32,772 nucleotides of DNA from Deltaproteobacteria bacterium (GCA_024277475.1 JAJRVC010000105.1:1-32772); one strand, 5' to 3'; positions 8,497 through 15,908 are shown, counted from the stretch's first letter. The notes: generated by a model not told the origin, from the sequence alone. Translations and numbers: made by a program.

Positions 8497-9380
8497 TGCT
8501 TATATTCTCCTTCTTCTTTCTGCTTCTTCGCATATTCCTGCCGTTCTTCCTGTTTGGGAACGATTCTGTCTTCAGGACCCACATACTTGATCATGGACAG
8601 GTCGATCATCTGCACCATCGGCTCATTTCTGGATGCCCCCCAGGCACGGCCTTTTTTCATGTTAAACAAAGCATGGGCAGCACAGCTGAATCCCCGGACA
8701 ACACTGCCGATACACCATCCCGCATTCGGTGAAAAGCCGATCTCCATCAGAGCAGTGTTCCCTGAACCCACGACATTCACCCCCACATAGGAGCGTCCAT
8801 CCGCCTTACGTCTAGCATGAAAATACTTTTCCAGGGCCCTTTGAAACTCGAGATAAACCCCTTTTAGCTCAAGTTCTTCCTGCTTGAGGTGAATCGGTTC
8901 CGCTCTGGGATCGCTATCGATGTGCTGGGGCTGCCCCATACCCATGACCGGCCGCCCCGCATCCATATATTCATCGACAAGGGTCTTGGCCATTTCATCA
9001 ACGGTTTTGCCCTCTTTTTCAGCCCGTTCCAGATATTTGTTGAGCATATACCCATGGGCGGCCCCGGGTCCGTGAACACCGCCAAAAGTCGAGACCGCTG
9101 CTGCCACACAAACTGGGAGATTCGGCCTTCCCGCGCTTACGCCGATGGCGCCGACTGCCGACGGTGACATGGAATGTTCCAGAAACACCCCCATCTCGTA
9201 TTTGAGCATTTTTTCTTCCTCTTCCGTTGGAATCCGGTTCTGAAACAGCACAAACATCGCATCATAAAACGAATAGCCCTCTTCAGCCAAATCGCTCAGG
9301 TTATATCCTCGCATCACGGTTTTTTCTTCTGTCTTAAAAGAAATTGAAGTCTTTCTCCTGAACAGTGGTTTCCTTTCCAT
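8484..9380 (-). CDS. Citrate synthase / citryl-CoA lyase-fold protein, divergent paralogue B
   Basis: About 298 residues. The ATG at 9380 is preferred because GGAGG lies five bases upstream; the frame extends to a GTG at 9392 that would overlap this site. Family features are MRGYNLSDLAEEGYSFYD (23-40), FGGVHGPGAAHG (99-110) with a histidine where citrate synthase has its first catalytic His, and the DPRAEPI segment (157-163). The canonical G-x-G-H is GMGQPQH (147-153), so the first His is Gln. The catalytic Asp position is Val at about 204 (NVVGSG). It is the first gene of the four-gene operon. Together with paralogue A it could be a lyase or synthase acting on an activated C2 phosphonate or sulfonate thioester, but the missing residues mean ordinary citrate synthase or citryl-CoA lyase activity should not be assumed. 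Confidence 0.8.
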   Translation of the reverse strand: MERKPLFRRKTSISFKTEEKTVMRGYNLSDLAEEGYSFYDAMFVLFQNRIPTEEEEKMLKYEMGVFLEHSMSPSAVGAIGVSAGRPNLPVCVAAAVSTFGGVHGPGAAHGYMLNKYLERAEKEGKTVDEMAKTLVDEYMDAGRPVMGMGQPQHIDSDPRAEPIHLKQEELELKGVYLEFQRALEKYFHARRKADGRSYVGVNVVGSGNTALMEIGFSPNAGWCIGSVVRGFSCAAHALFNMKKGRAWGASRNEPMVQMIDLSMIKYVGPEDRIVPKQEERQEYAKKQKEEGEYKQWVI

Positions 9381-9450
9381 ATTTTCCTCCACATAGGTAT
9401 TTAAAATAATTTTCAGCCGCTACATCTTCTTTTAGCCGGAGTTTTTCGCT

Positions 9451-9479
9451 TTAATAGGCAAAAGATAATTATAAGTCAA
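9451..9479 (-). promoter_or_regulatory. Candidate sigma-70 promoter of the citrate-synthase-like/phnW/aldehyde dehydrogenase operon
   Basis: On the minus strand TTGACT (9474-9479) and TATTAA (9451-9456) are separated by exactly 17 bp. The leader before the ATG at 9380 would be about 65 bases. The -10 and spacing are identical to those of the proposed transporter promoter at 2941-2969. Confidence 0.55.
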
Positions 9480-9492
9480 TTTAATAATTATC

Positions 9493-9513
9493 ATATTTTC
9501 TATGACAAAATAT
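9493..9513. promoter_or_regulatory. Perfect dyad with T-N11-A, likely LysR-type operator
   Basis: Arms ATATTTT (9493-9499) and AAAATAT (9507-9513) are perfectly inverted around a 7 bp spacer and contain the T-N11-A pattern typical of LysR sites. The centre at 9503 is 24 bp upstream of the -35 box, about -59 from the expected start, the usual activator position. The nearest LysR gene begins at 3372. Confidence 0.5.
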
Positions 9514-9631
9514 TATGGTACGAGCAACCTTAGTGGCAATAGTATATTTTTCGTAAAACAGTAGAAAAACAGGTCTTTTGGGGGGAACATTCTTGGGCGT
9601 GGTGAAGCCTTCGCAGAGCATAGGTTTCAGG

Positions 9632-9690
9632 CAGATATCGTTGATTGGTTAAGTAGTTGTAAATGTGGATTTTCCCCTATTTGCAAAATA
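9632..9690 (+). repeat. ~60 bp direct repeat, copy 1 (one side of map)
   Basis: The copy starts CAGATATCGTTGATTGG and ends CTATTTGCAAAATA. It matches 10642-10701 in the same orientation with roughly ten scattered differences. The two copies are about 1 kb apart and bracket the methionine aminopeptidase gene. The core TTGATTGGTTAA also appears near 6075-6087. Confidence 0.75.
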
Positions 9691-9737
9691 GCGTCTCTTT
9701 ACTTCATTCCGAATTCCGCATTCCACCTAATGCTTAT

Positions 9738-10613
9738 TCAAAACGGTGTCAAGCTTTCAACACCGTTTTCCGTGACCACAACAGTCTGCTCAAACTGGGC
9801 GGACATTAACCCGTCTTTGGTGACCGCCGTCCAATTGTCGTCAAGTATTCTTAAATCTTTTTTGCCGAGATTGATCATCGGTTCAATGGTAAAGACCATT
9901 CCGGGAATCAGACCGATCCCAGCGCCTTTATGGCCGAAATGGGGAACCTGGGGGGCTTCGTGGAATCCAAATCCCACACCATGGCCCACAAACTCGCGTA
10001 CGACTGAACATCCCTGCGCCTCCGCATAGGTTTGAATGCTCCAGCCGATATCTCCAATGGTATTTCCGGGTTTCACCACAGACATACCTCTTCTGAGACA
10101 TTCCCGGGCGATGTCCACAATCTTGCGGGCATCGGGCTCGGGGGCTCCGGCAAAATAGGTTTTATTCGCATCGGCATAATAGCCGTTTAAGATGGAAGTG
10201 ATGTCGACATTGACAATATCGCCGTCTTTTATGCCCCGGTTTCCAGGGATCCCGTGACAAATGACCTCATTGATGGACACACAAATACTTTTGGGGAAAC
10301 CGCGATAATTTAAAGGAGCGGGGGTGGCGCCGTTTTTAACCGTAAACTCATGGGCCAGCGCGTTCAGGTCGTCGGTGGTGATACCGGGTTTGATTTCCGA
10401 CTCCACCAGATCGAGAGTGTCCAGCACCAGACGTCCGGCCTTGCGAATACCTTCGATATCAGCCGCTTTTTTAAGGCGGATATTATATTTGCGGGCATAG
10501 GTCGCCTCAGAATCCTCGGTCTCGGCTTCAGCTTTGCCCAGACAGCATTTTTTAAATTTTAAGCCGCTGCCGCAGGGGCAGGGATCATTTCGACCCACTT
10601 TCACAGTTTTCAT
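9738..10613 (-). CDS. map: Type I methionine aminopeptidase with N-terminal SEC-C metal-binding motif
   Basis: About 291 residues. The N-terminus carries a SEC-C zinc motif ([16 protein letters not shown], about 9-24), followed by the pita-bread peptidase domain. All five metal ligands are recognisable: Asp in NVDITS, Asp in ADANKTYF, His in EFVGHGVG, Glu in FTIEPMI and Glu in QFEQTV. A conserved second-shell His occurs in GFHEAPQ. It removes the initiator methionine from nascent proteins in the cytosol; SEC-C tails are known on a subset of these enzymes and may help ribosome or protein contact. The ATG at 10613 has AGGGA five bases upstream; an ATG at 10619 is too close to that site. It stands alone between repeat copies, with no clear tie to its neighbours. 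Confidence 0.95.
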   Translation of the reverse strand: MKTVKVGRNDPCPCGSGLKFKKCCLGKAEAETEDSEATYARKYNIRLKKAADIEGIRKAGRLVLDTLDLVESEIKPGITTDDLNALAHEFTVKNGATPAPLNYRGFPKSICVSINEVICHGIPGNRGIKDGDIVNVDITSILNGYYADANKTYFAGAPEPDARKIVDIARECLRRGMSVVKPGNTIGDIGWSIQTYAEAQGCSVVREFVGHGVGFGFHEAPQVPHFGHKGAGIGLIPGMVFTIEPMINLGKKDLRILDDNWTAVTKDGLMSAQFEQTVVVTENGVESLTPF

Positions 10614-10641
10614 TTTCATCCCTGTCTGTCTCTCTTGACTC

Positions 10642-10701
10642 CAGATATCATTGATTGGTCAAGTGATTACGAATTTGGATTTATGCCATATTTGCAAAAT
10701 T
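10642..10701 (+). repeat. ~60 bp direct repeat, copy 2 (other side of map)
   Basis: The copy starts CAGATATCATTGATTGGTC and ends CATATTTGCAAAATT. It is the partner of 9632-9690 and lies just upstream of the map start, so it may overlap the map promoter. Confidence 0.75.
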
Positions 10702-10769
10702 AATTTCAGATATCAGAACTATAGATGTCTCAAAAATAATCAACAACTTAGAATCCGCAAGTTTTTTCA

Positions 10770-11669
10770 TTAGAAAAAAAACCCAAGAATGTATTTTCCG
10801 GCTACAAACAGCACGCAGGCACACAACATGCCTTTGATGAATAGGGAGGGCACGTATCTCTGGGTACGGGCTCCCAGATACATTCCTATAACCCCGCCGA
10901 TACCAAAAAGAGCCCCTAAACGCCAGTCCGGAGCGACCGACAAATCGGGATAAAATTGAGCCAGGATCTGATAGAAAAATACGCCGGCCACAGAGGTTAC
11001 AAATGTCCCCATCAAAGCGGCTCCGGCCACCGCATAAACCGGCAGACCGATAATGGCCACAAAAAAGGGCGCCACAATGGACCCACCGCCGATTCCATAA
11101 ATTCCTCCTGCAATACCCACTAAAAAGCAGACAGCATAGACTAGGGGTGTTGAGAACCCAAATATTTCACTGTCATATTCAAATTCCACTTTCTGCAAGG
11201 TGCTGACGATTACACGTACGGAATGAGAGGCACCGGCTGGGGCAGACGGCGCTTTTCCCTTATTGTGGCTTTTTCGTCGGGATACATCCAACAGCAGGCG
11301 CCAGCCAATATACAAAAGAACAAACCCGACAAAGAGTTTGAAACTATTGGGGTTCGGCAGATACACAATTCGAATCCAAGCGCCGATAAAGACACCGGGT
11401 AATGTTCCGATCGTCACTGCCCATGTCAGGGGCCAGAGCATTCGCCCCTCTCTGACGTAACGATAAACACCGCTGGGAATTGCCACGATGTTAAAAACAT
11501 GGTTGGTTGCGCTCACCGATGGTGTGCTATAGCCTAAAAAGCTGACCTGAAAGGGAAGCAGCAGAAACGCACCGGAAACACCGCCCATTGAAGTGAAAAA
11601 CGAGACAATAAAAGCAACTGCCAAAGGAACCAGCGGGTTTACTTCAACACCTGAAACCGGAAAAATCAT
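10770..11669 (-). CDS. TauE/SafE family sulfite/organosulfonate exporter-like membrane permease
   Basis: This 299-residue, very hydrophobic protein has about eight membrane helices. It shows the TauE/SafE repeated G-G pattern: SFFTSMGGVSGAFLLLPF near the N-terminus and VGIAGGIYGIGGGSIVAPFF in the second half. Conserved SATNHVFNIVAIPSG and GTFVTSVAGVFFY segments are also present. A cytoplasmic loop of about 35 residues (KSHNKGKAPS onward) separates the halves. Members export sulfite, sulfoacetate or other small anions. The start has AAGGGG seven bases upstream. It is a single gene; the ~150 bp to map and ~366 bp to the tungstate operon suggest separate transcription. If the operon nearby degrades a sulfonate this could release sulfite, but that link is only positional. 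Confidence 0.85.
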   Translation of the reverse strand: MIFPVSGVEVNPLVPLAVAFIVSFFTSMGGVSGAFLLLPFQVSFLGYSTPSVSATNHVFNIVAIPSGVYRYVREGRMLWPLTWAVTIGTLPGVFIGAWIRIVYLPNPNSFKLFVGFVLLYIGWRLLLDVSRRKSHNKGKAPSAPAGASHSVRVIVSTLQKVEFEYDSEIFGFSTPLVYAVCFLVGIAGGIYGIGGGSIVAPFFVAIIGLPVYAVAGAALMGTFVTSVAGVFFYQILAQFYPDLSVAPDWRLGALFGIGGVIGMYLGARTQRYVPSLFIKGMLCACVLFVAGKYILGFFF

Positions 11670-12035
11670 TAGCCAACCCCTTCTGAAAACAAGTCTGGAA
11701 AAGGCCGGAAGGTCTGGACGCCCGGAGGCTCGAAGGCCTGGAGACTGAAAATGATTTCAGACATCCCGGCGTCCCGGCTTCATAGCTTCCCGACTTCCCG
11801 GCCTCTCGATTTCCTATCTCTCCGACAGGACCATACAATTCAAATGGGGAGTTCGTCAAGGGAGATAAAAAACTGGAATGATGGAATAATAAGTTTGTGT
11901 AGGAATTAGAATGATATTGTTCCTTCGAACCAAGGTTCCACTATTCCAACATTCCATGTAGATGGCATAAAGCCAGTGTCGCTAAAAGCAGCATATTTCG
12001 AATAAATTGTTTAAATTACGCGATGTTTCTGATTC
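11670..12035. repeat. 366 bp gap with imperfect palindromic repeat
   Basis: No gene is seen. TGGAATGATGGAATA at 11874-11888 pairs with 11942-11956 (14 of 15 positions inverted), forming a potential stem over about 83 bp. The same 15 bp motif occurs exactly inverted at 4510-4524. A second stretch (about 11700-11820) is built of short CCCGG-, CTTCCCG- and GGCCT-rich segments with no clear function. Confidence 0.55.
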
Positions 12036-12505
12036 TTAACTAAAAATTTGAATGGCCTCGGAAGGAATGCAGACGCTAACGATTTCACCGACCGGCAGAC
12101 GGGCTTGCCCATATTCTTTTGGGGACATCAAGAGCACAATATTGATGCCCGCATCAACAACCACCCTGATCCTGGAGTTTTCCGCCATCACCTGGGTCAC
12201 CCTGCCCTGCACCCCGTTTCGTTCACAACGCTTATCCCCGGCATCGACGAGATCGATCTTTTGCGGATCGATAACGACACGAACTCTTCGATTACCGGTG
12301 TTATGGTACCTTTGCGGTATTTGGAGAAAAATTTTATTATGGATCGCACAATGTAATTTTCCAGCACTGTCAAGCCTCAAAACTCCGCTGAATACATTTT
12401 CATAGACGCTTTCCACAAGTTGCCCGTGATCCAGTACTAGGGTGTACTGCGCCAGCCCGGCCGCCTGCTGGCGATCGTGGGTGGTGAACAGAATGGTAAT
12501 TTTTT
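12036..12505 (-). pseudogene. tupC: tupC 3' fragment: switch-histidine region and TOBE-like domain of tungstate ABC ATPase
   Basis: This frame continues the ATPase after a frameshift at the six-T run 12500-12505. Reading on the minus strand from that run gives ITILFTTHDRQQAAGLAQY, the ABC switch-histidine segment, then a linker and a TOBE-like domain (about the last 70 residues, VQGRVTQVMAENSRIRVVVD). As a free-standing frame its first ATG is near 12416 and would give a 126-residue TOBE-only protein. No ribosome binding site supports independent translation. If the shift is real the transporter ATPase is split; if it is an assembly error in a homopolymer, 12036-13057 is one gene of about 340 codons. 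Confidence 0.8.
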
Positions 12506-13057
12506 GCTCTCATTAATCTGTTTTAAGATATTGATGATAATATTTTGATTCTCGATGTCTACGCTGGCCGTGGGCTCATCACAGAGAAAAACCCGGGGCG
12601 ATAGAGCCAACGCTCGGGCAATGGCCACTCGCTGTGTTTCGCCCCCTGAAAGGTGCTGGGCCCGGGCTTTGGAAAAGTAGCGCATCCTCACCAGATCCAG
12701 CGTTTCGTCGATGATACGCTCTCTCTGATTTTTACGGATGCCTCTGATTTTTAATCCGAATTCCAGGTTCTTGTAAACCGTTGTGGTGAAGAGAATCGGG
12801 TGCTGGTCCACCATGATGACTTCTTTGCGCAGGCGCTGCAGTTCGGACTCGGTGAATCTCACCGGTTGGGAGCGGTAGTGGATGTGACCGGTACTGGGAA
12901 CCTCAATGAAACTCAGGATATTTAACAAAGTCGTCTTCCCGGCGCCATTGGGTCCCAGCAGTGCATAAATACGTTCGGATGCGATTTCAAGTCTCGGTAT
13001 TTTCAGAACGGTTCTGTCCCCGTATACCCGGGTCAATTGTGAAACAAGATACTCCAT
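12437..13057 (-). pseudogene. tupC: tupC 5' fragment: nucleotide-binding domain of tungstate ABC ATPase, frameshifted
   Basis: 206 codons with Walker A GPNGAGKTT (about 34-42), Q-loop VDQHPILF, signature LSGGETQRV and Walker B VFLCDEPTASVD intact. After NESKK the frame turns into unrelated residues (LPFCSPPTIASRRPGW) and stops at 12437. The -1 frame at that point encodes the expected T-T-H-D switch region, so one base is missing from an A-run (six instead of seven on the coding strand). The ATG at 13057 overlaps the tupB stop by one base, so the gene is translationally coupled to the permease. The product would energise tungstate (or molybdate) import. An assembly or sequencing error is a serious alternative to a true pseudogene. 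Confidence 0.85.
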
Positions 13058-13752
13058 CAGGTCCGCACCCGCCCCTGAAAGAAGTGGAATAATATATTCA
13101 TGCCGAAACTTAACCCCAACAGCACCATTCCAAGAGCAACAGCAAGAGTAAAGGACCCTTTATCGTATTCAAGCGCCATGGCCGTCGTCATGGTGCGGGT
13201 AAATCCCTTAATATTACCGCCGAGCATCATACTGATGCCGACTTCGGAAATAACCCTGCCAAAAGCGGCGATAACCGCAGCAACGATTCCAAAACGGGCC
13301 TCCCTGAATAATATCCAGACGGTTTGGCGGCGGTTAGCCCCCAGTGTCATCGCTGTTTTACGATAACGTTCGTCGAGCCGGCTGATAGCCGCAATGGTAA
13401 ATGCAGCCACCACCGGAACAATTAGAATAATTTGCCCAATGATAATCGCCTTTTGAGTATAGAGCAGATCCAGCGGGCCGAAGATCCCCCTGCGGGAAAC
13501 AAAGGCATAGACAAAAAGGCCGATCACCACCGTCGGAAGTGCCAGCAATGTATTCAACACGGTGATAACCATATGTTTTCCTGAAAATTCGCTGAAGGCG
13601 ATCGAAAACCCCATGGGCACACCGATCAGAGCGGCTAATAATGTCGAAGCACAACTTACTTTCAAAGAAACGCCGATAATGGCGATCATTTCACCATCCA
13701 GTGAAACGACCAGAAGAATGGCGGAAATAAAGCTGTCTATGAGAAGTTCCAT
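13057..13752 (-). CDS. tupB: Tungstate ABC transporter permease
   Basis: About 231 residues with five to six hydrophobic helices and the BPD permease EAA-like loop (RKTAMTLGANRRQTVWILFR, then EARFGIVAAVIAAFGRVISE). The first helix region SLKVSCASTLLAALIGVPMG and the G-R-V-I-S-E-V-G-I-S segment are typical of TupB/WtpB proteins. The ATG at 13752 is preferred because GAGG lies five bases upstream; a GTG at 13758 is in frame but lacks such a site. Its stop overlaps the tupC start. It would form the membrane channel for tungstate delivered by TupA. Tungsten is needed for enzymes such as aldehyde:ferredoxin oxidoreductase and some formate dehydrogenases; none is encoded in this window. Confidence 0.9.
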   Translation of the reverse strand: MELLIDSFISAILLVVSLDGEMIAIIGVSLKVSCASTLLAALIGVPMGFSIAFSEFSGKHMVITVLNTLLALPTVVIGLFVYAFVSRRGIFGPLDLLYTQKAIIIGQIILIVPVVAAFTIAAISRLDERYRKTAMTLGANRRQTVWILFREARFGIVAAVIAAFGRVISEVGISMMLGGNIKGFTRTMTTAMALEYDKGSFTLAVALGMVLLGLSFGMNILFHFFQGRVRT

Positions 13753-13916
13753 ACACACCTCACTATATAAGGAAATTCAAAACAAATCCAAATGACAAAA
13801 ATTCAAATGAACAGAACAAAGTAACCCAGAAGACCTAAAACATGGTAGAAACCGTTTTGAACATTCGAATCTTTAATTTTTTTCGTATTTCGGATTTCGT
13901 GCTTCGGATTTCCGGT

Positions 13917-14810
13917 TTACCGGCCATCCGGATAAAACAGTTGTTTATCCAACAATCTGTAATCGGCGATGACCGCCTGCCCACGGTCTGAAACCAGCCA
14001 TTGGGCAAACGCCTCAGCCAGTTTATACTTCACATGGGGGTGTTTTTGCGGATTAATAGGAATGATACCATAGGGATTGGAAAGCAACGCATCGCCCTCG
14101 CAGAGAACGTCCAGCTCAAGGGGCACATCACGGCCGAATTTATATTTGATGTAAGTCCCCCTGTCCGCCAGCGTGTAGGCTTGTTTCTCATCAGCAAACA
14201 TGAGGGTCTTTCCCATTCCCTGACCGATGGATAGATACCATTTCCCCGAACCCGCGGGGCTGACAAAGGAAATCTCCCGTTTTTTGCCCTTTTTGACGAT
14301 GGTATGGGTTGTCTTTTCAAGCTCCAGGCCGGTTTTTTGCCAGAGCGCCTGCTCCTTGGTGTGGGTGCCGCTGTCATCTCCGCGTGAAATGAAAAGGGCT
14401 TCGGATTCGGCAATCTTTTTCAGTGCTGCCGGGGCATCGGTCATTCCCTTGATCTTTGCGGGATCGGCGGCAGGGCCTAAAATAACAAAATCATTGTGCA
14501 TCACTGCATAACGTTGGGTGCCGTAACCGTCTTTAACAAAACTTTCTTCCCGGGCCTTGGCGTGTACGAAAATCACATCCACATTGCCGTCCATTCCATC
14601 CCGGATGGCCGCCCCGGTTCCTTTGGCAATCACCTTCACCTGGATGCCGGTATCCTTTTCCAATTCGGGCAGCAACACATCAAGCAGACCTGAGGCCTGG
14701 GTACTTGTCGTGGTCGACATTTTTAAGATTTTTTCTCCAGCCAGAGCCCCCCATGACATGAAAAAAACAACTGCAATCAAACCTGAGACTAAAATGTAAA
14801 ACCGCTTCAT
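13917..14810 (-). CDS. tupA: Periplasmic tungstate-binding protein
   Basis: This 297-residue protein has a clear signal peptide (MKRFYILVSGLIAVVFFMSW, cleavage near ALAGE). The mature start KILKMSTTTSTQASGLLDVL contains the T-T-T-S oxyanion-binding motif diagnostic of TupA rather than ModA. RDGMDGNVDVIFVHAKA and SRGDDSGTHTKE are other conserved TupA segments. The start has AGGAG six bases upstream. It is separated from tupB by 164 bp that hold only short TTTCGGATTT-like repeats, and follows the regulator gene by 17 bp. It should bind tungstate in the periplasm with high affinity; a secondary molybdate role is possible. Confidence 0.92.
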   Translation of the reverse strand: MKRFYILVSGLIAVVFFMSWGALAGEKILKMSTTTSTQASGLLDVLLPELEKDTGIQVKVIAKGTGAAIRDGMDGNVDVIFVHAKAREESFVKDGYGTQRYAVMHNDFVILGPAADPAKIKGMTDAPAALKKIAESEALFISRGDDSGTHTKEQALWQKTGLELEKTTHTIVKKGKKREISFVSPAGSGKWYLSIGQGMGKTLMFADEKQAYTLADRGTYIKYKFGRDVPLELDVLCEGDALLSNPYGIIPINPQKHPHVKYKLAEAFAQWLVSDRGQAVIADYRLLDKQLFYPDGR

Positions 14811-14827
14811 CCTTCGCTCCTTTGAAT

Positions 14828-15751
14828 TTAATCTTCCTTCTGGGAATCCGTTGGAAACACCATTTTGCCGCCTAAATCGATATCATACCCTTCCAGATGG
14901 TTTGCCATTTCACGAAATTCTTTTTCATGGAGCAGTCCCAAAAAACGCTGAATCCCTTCATCGAAAAAACGTTCTTTGGATATCATCAAATCGAACCGTT
15001 CCCATCGAAGCGGAATGAAGTCAATATCCAGCAATCCGGCGACAGCACGAATACCGGGGCCTGCATCTGCCCGCCCCGCCAGAACTTCCAATCCGACATC
15101 CAGGTGGCGGGAAACCTCATAAGAGTAACCCTCAATCTGGTCACTATTTATCCCGGCTTTTTTGAGTTCCCTGTCCAGCAACAGGCGAGTGCCGGTACTC
15201 AGCGATCGATTAACGATTTTTATTCCTGCCTGTGCAAGGTCCGCCACCGTTGTGATCTTTTTGGGGTTTCCTTTTTGCACCAGAATTCCCTGCTCACGAC
15301 GGCAAAAATTGACGACCGCCGGCATTTGGTCCAGTTCCTCGAAAGCGAAATCAAAATTATATTCCGATTCATCCTCCTGGAGCAGATGACTCGAAGAAAT
15401 ATGACAAAGCCTTTTCCTTAGGGCTGTTAAGCCACCCATGCTACCGAGGTTTGCAAAAACAGCTATTTGATCGGAATGAGGATTGTTGAACAAAAAAATG
15501 GCCTGATCAAGCAAGAGATCGTTACTTCCGGTTATTATCAGTAAACCTTCGTAAGGAGGAAGGGAAACACCGTTATCCGGATAGTTAATGGTGTTTGCTT
15601 CAACCCATTGCTCCACCAAATGCTTGGGAAAGAGCCATTTTCCCGTAATTTTAGTGGCCGGTAGACCTTTCTCGGATATGAGACTGTAGACCATCTTCTC
15701 ATTAACATTTAAAAATTGCGCCGCCTCTTTGGTAGATAAAAGTTTTTGCAT
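14828..15751 (-). CDS. Helix-turn-helix regulator with periplasmic-binding-protein-like sensor domain
   Basis: 307 residues. The N-terminus (about 1-52) is an excisionase/MerR-like HTH (LLSTKEAAQFLNVNEKMVYS, then KWLFPKHLVEQWV). Residues about 65-300 form a PBP-like domain of the molybdate/tungstate-binding type (VQKGNPKKITTVADLAQAGI, NRSLSTGTRLLLDREL, AGRADAGPGIRAVAG). This architecture is common beside molybdate or tungstate transporters and is thought to sense the oxyanion. It is the first gene of the operon, 17 bp before tupA, so it probably autoregulates uptake. No good ribosome binding site precedes the ATG (AT-rich leader). Function as tungstate regulator is inferred from domain and context. 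Confidence 0.85.
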   Translation of the reverse strand: MQKLLSTKEAAQFLNVNEKMVYSLISEKGLPATKITGKWLFPKHLVEQWVEANTINYPDNGVSLPPYEGLLIITGSNDLLLDQAIFLFNNPHSDQIAVFANLGSMGGLTALRKRLCHISSSHLLQEDESEYNFDFAFEELDQMPAVVNFCRREQGILVQKGNPKKITTVADLAQAGIKIVNRSLSTGTRLLLDRELKKAGINSDQIEGYSYEVSRHLDVGLEVLAGRADAGPGIRAVAGLLDIDFIPLRWERFDLMISKERFFDEGIQRFLGLLHEKEFREMANHLEGYDIDLGGKMVFPTDSQKED

Positions 15752-15829
15752 TTTTAATTTATATTTTAAAATAAAAAAAACAATGGTTTATATGAATGTA
15801 ACAACTGCCGGAATTTATAAATTTCAAAA

Positions 15830-15858
15830 AAAATAGACCTTACGCCGTGCTGTGTCAA
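15830..15858 (-). promoter_or_regulatory. Sigma-70 promoter of the regulator-tupABC operon
   Basis: On the minus strand a perfect -35 TTGACA (15853-15858) is followed after exactly 17 bp by TATTTT (15830-15835). The expected start is near 15823, giving a leader of about 70 bases. Confidence 0.6.
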
Positions 15859-15876
15859 GACTAATTTAAGAAACAG

Positions 15877-15908
15877 ACTAATTATAACTCATACTAACTA
15901 ATTATAAC
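15877..15908 (-). promoter_or_regulatory. Helically phased direct repeats upstream of the tup promoter
   Basis: The 12-mer ACTAATTATAAC (plus-strand reading) occurs at 15877-15888 and 15897-15908, exactly 20 bp apart, or about two DNA turns. A shorter related copy, ACTAATTTAA, begins at 15860, directly against the -35 box. The arrangement suits a regulator binding in tandem or an AT-rich UP element. Confidence 0.5.

Larger units (their letters stand above)
9381..9737. other. 357 bp gap: operon promoter region and repeat
   Basis: No gene is seen. The half near 9380 is AT-rich and carries the candidate promoter and dyad listed separately. The other half holds one copy of a ~60 bp repeat (9632-9690) that recurs on the far side of the methionine aminopeptidase gene. 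Confidence 0.6.

Noticed and set aside
9738..11669. map and tauE as parts of the phosphonate/sulfonate operon
   Set aside because: The gaps are large (about 357 bp and 150 bp), repeats intervene, and the enzyme operon has its own promoter downstream of map, so they are treated as separate units.
12498..12508. Programmed -1 frameshift in tupC
   Set aside because: The -1 direction would restore the frame, but the run is only six A residues, the preceding base breaks a classic slippery heptamer, and no stimulatory structure was noticed. A mutation or assembly error is simpler.
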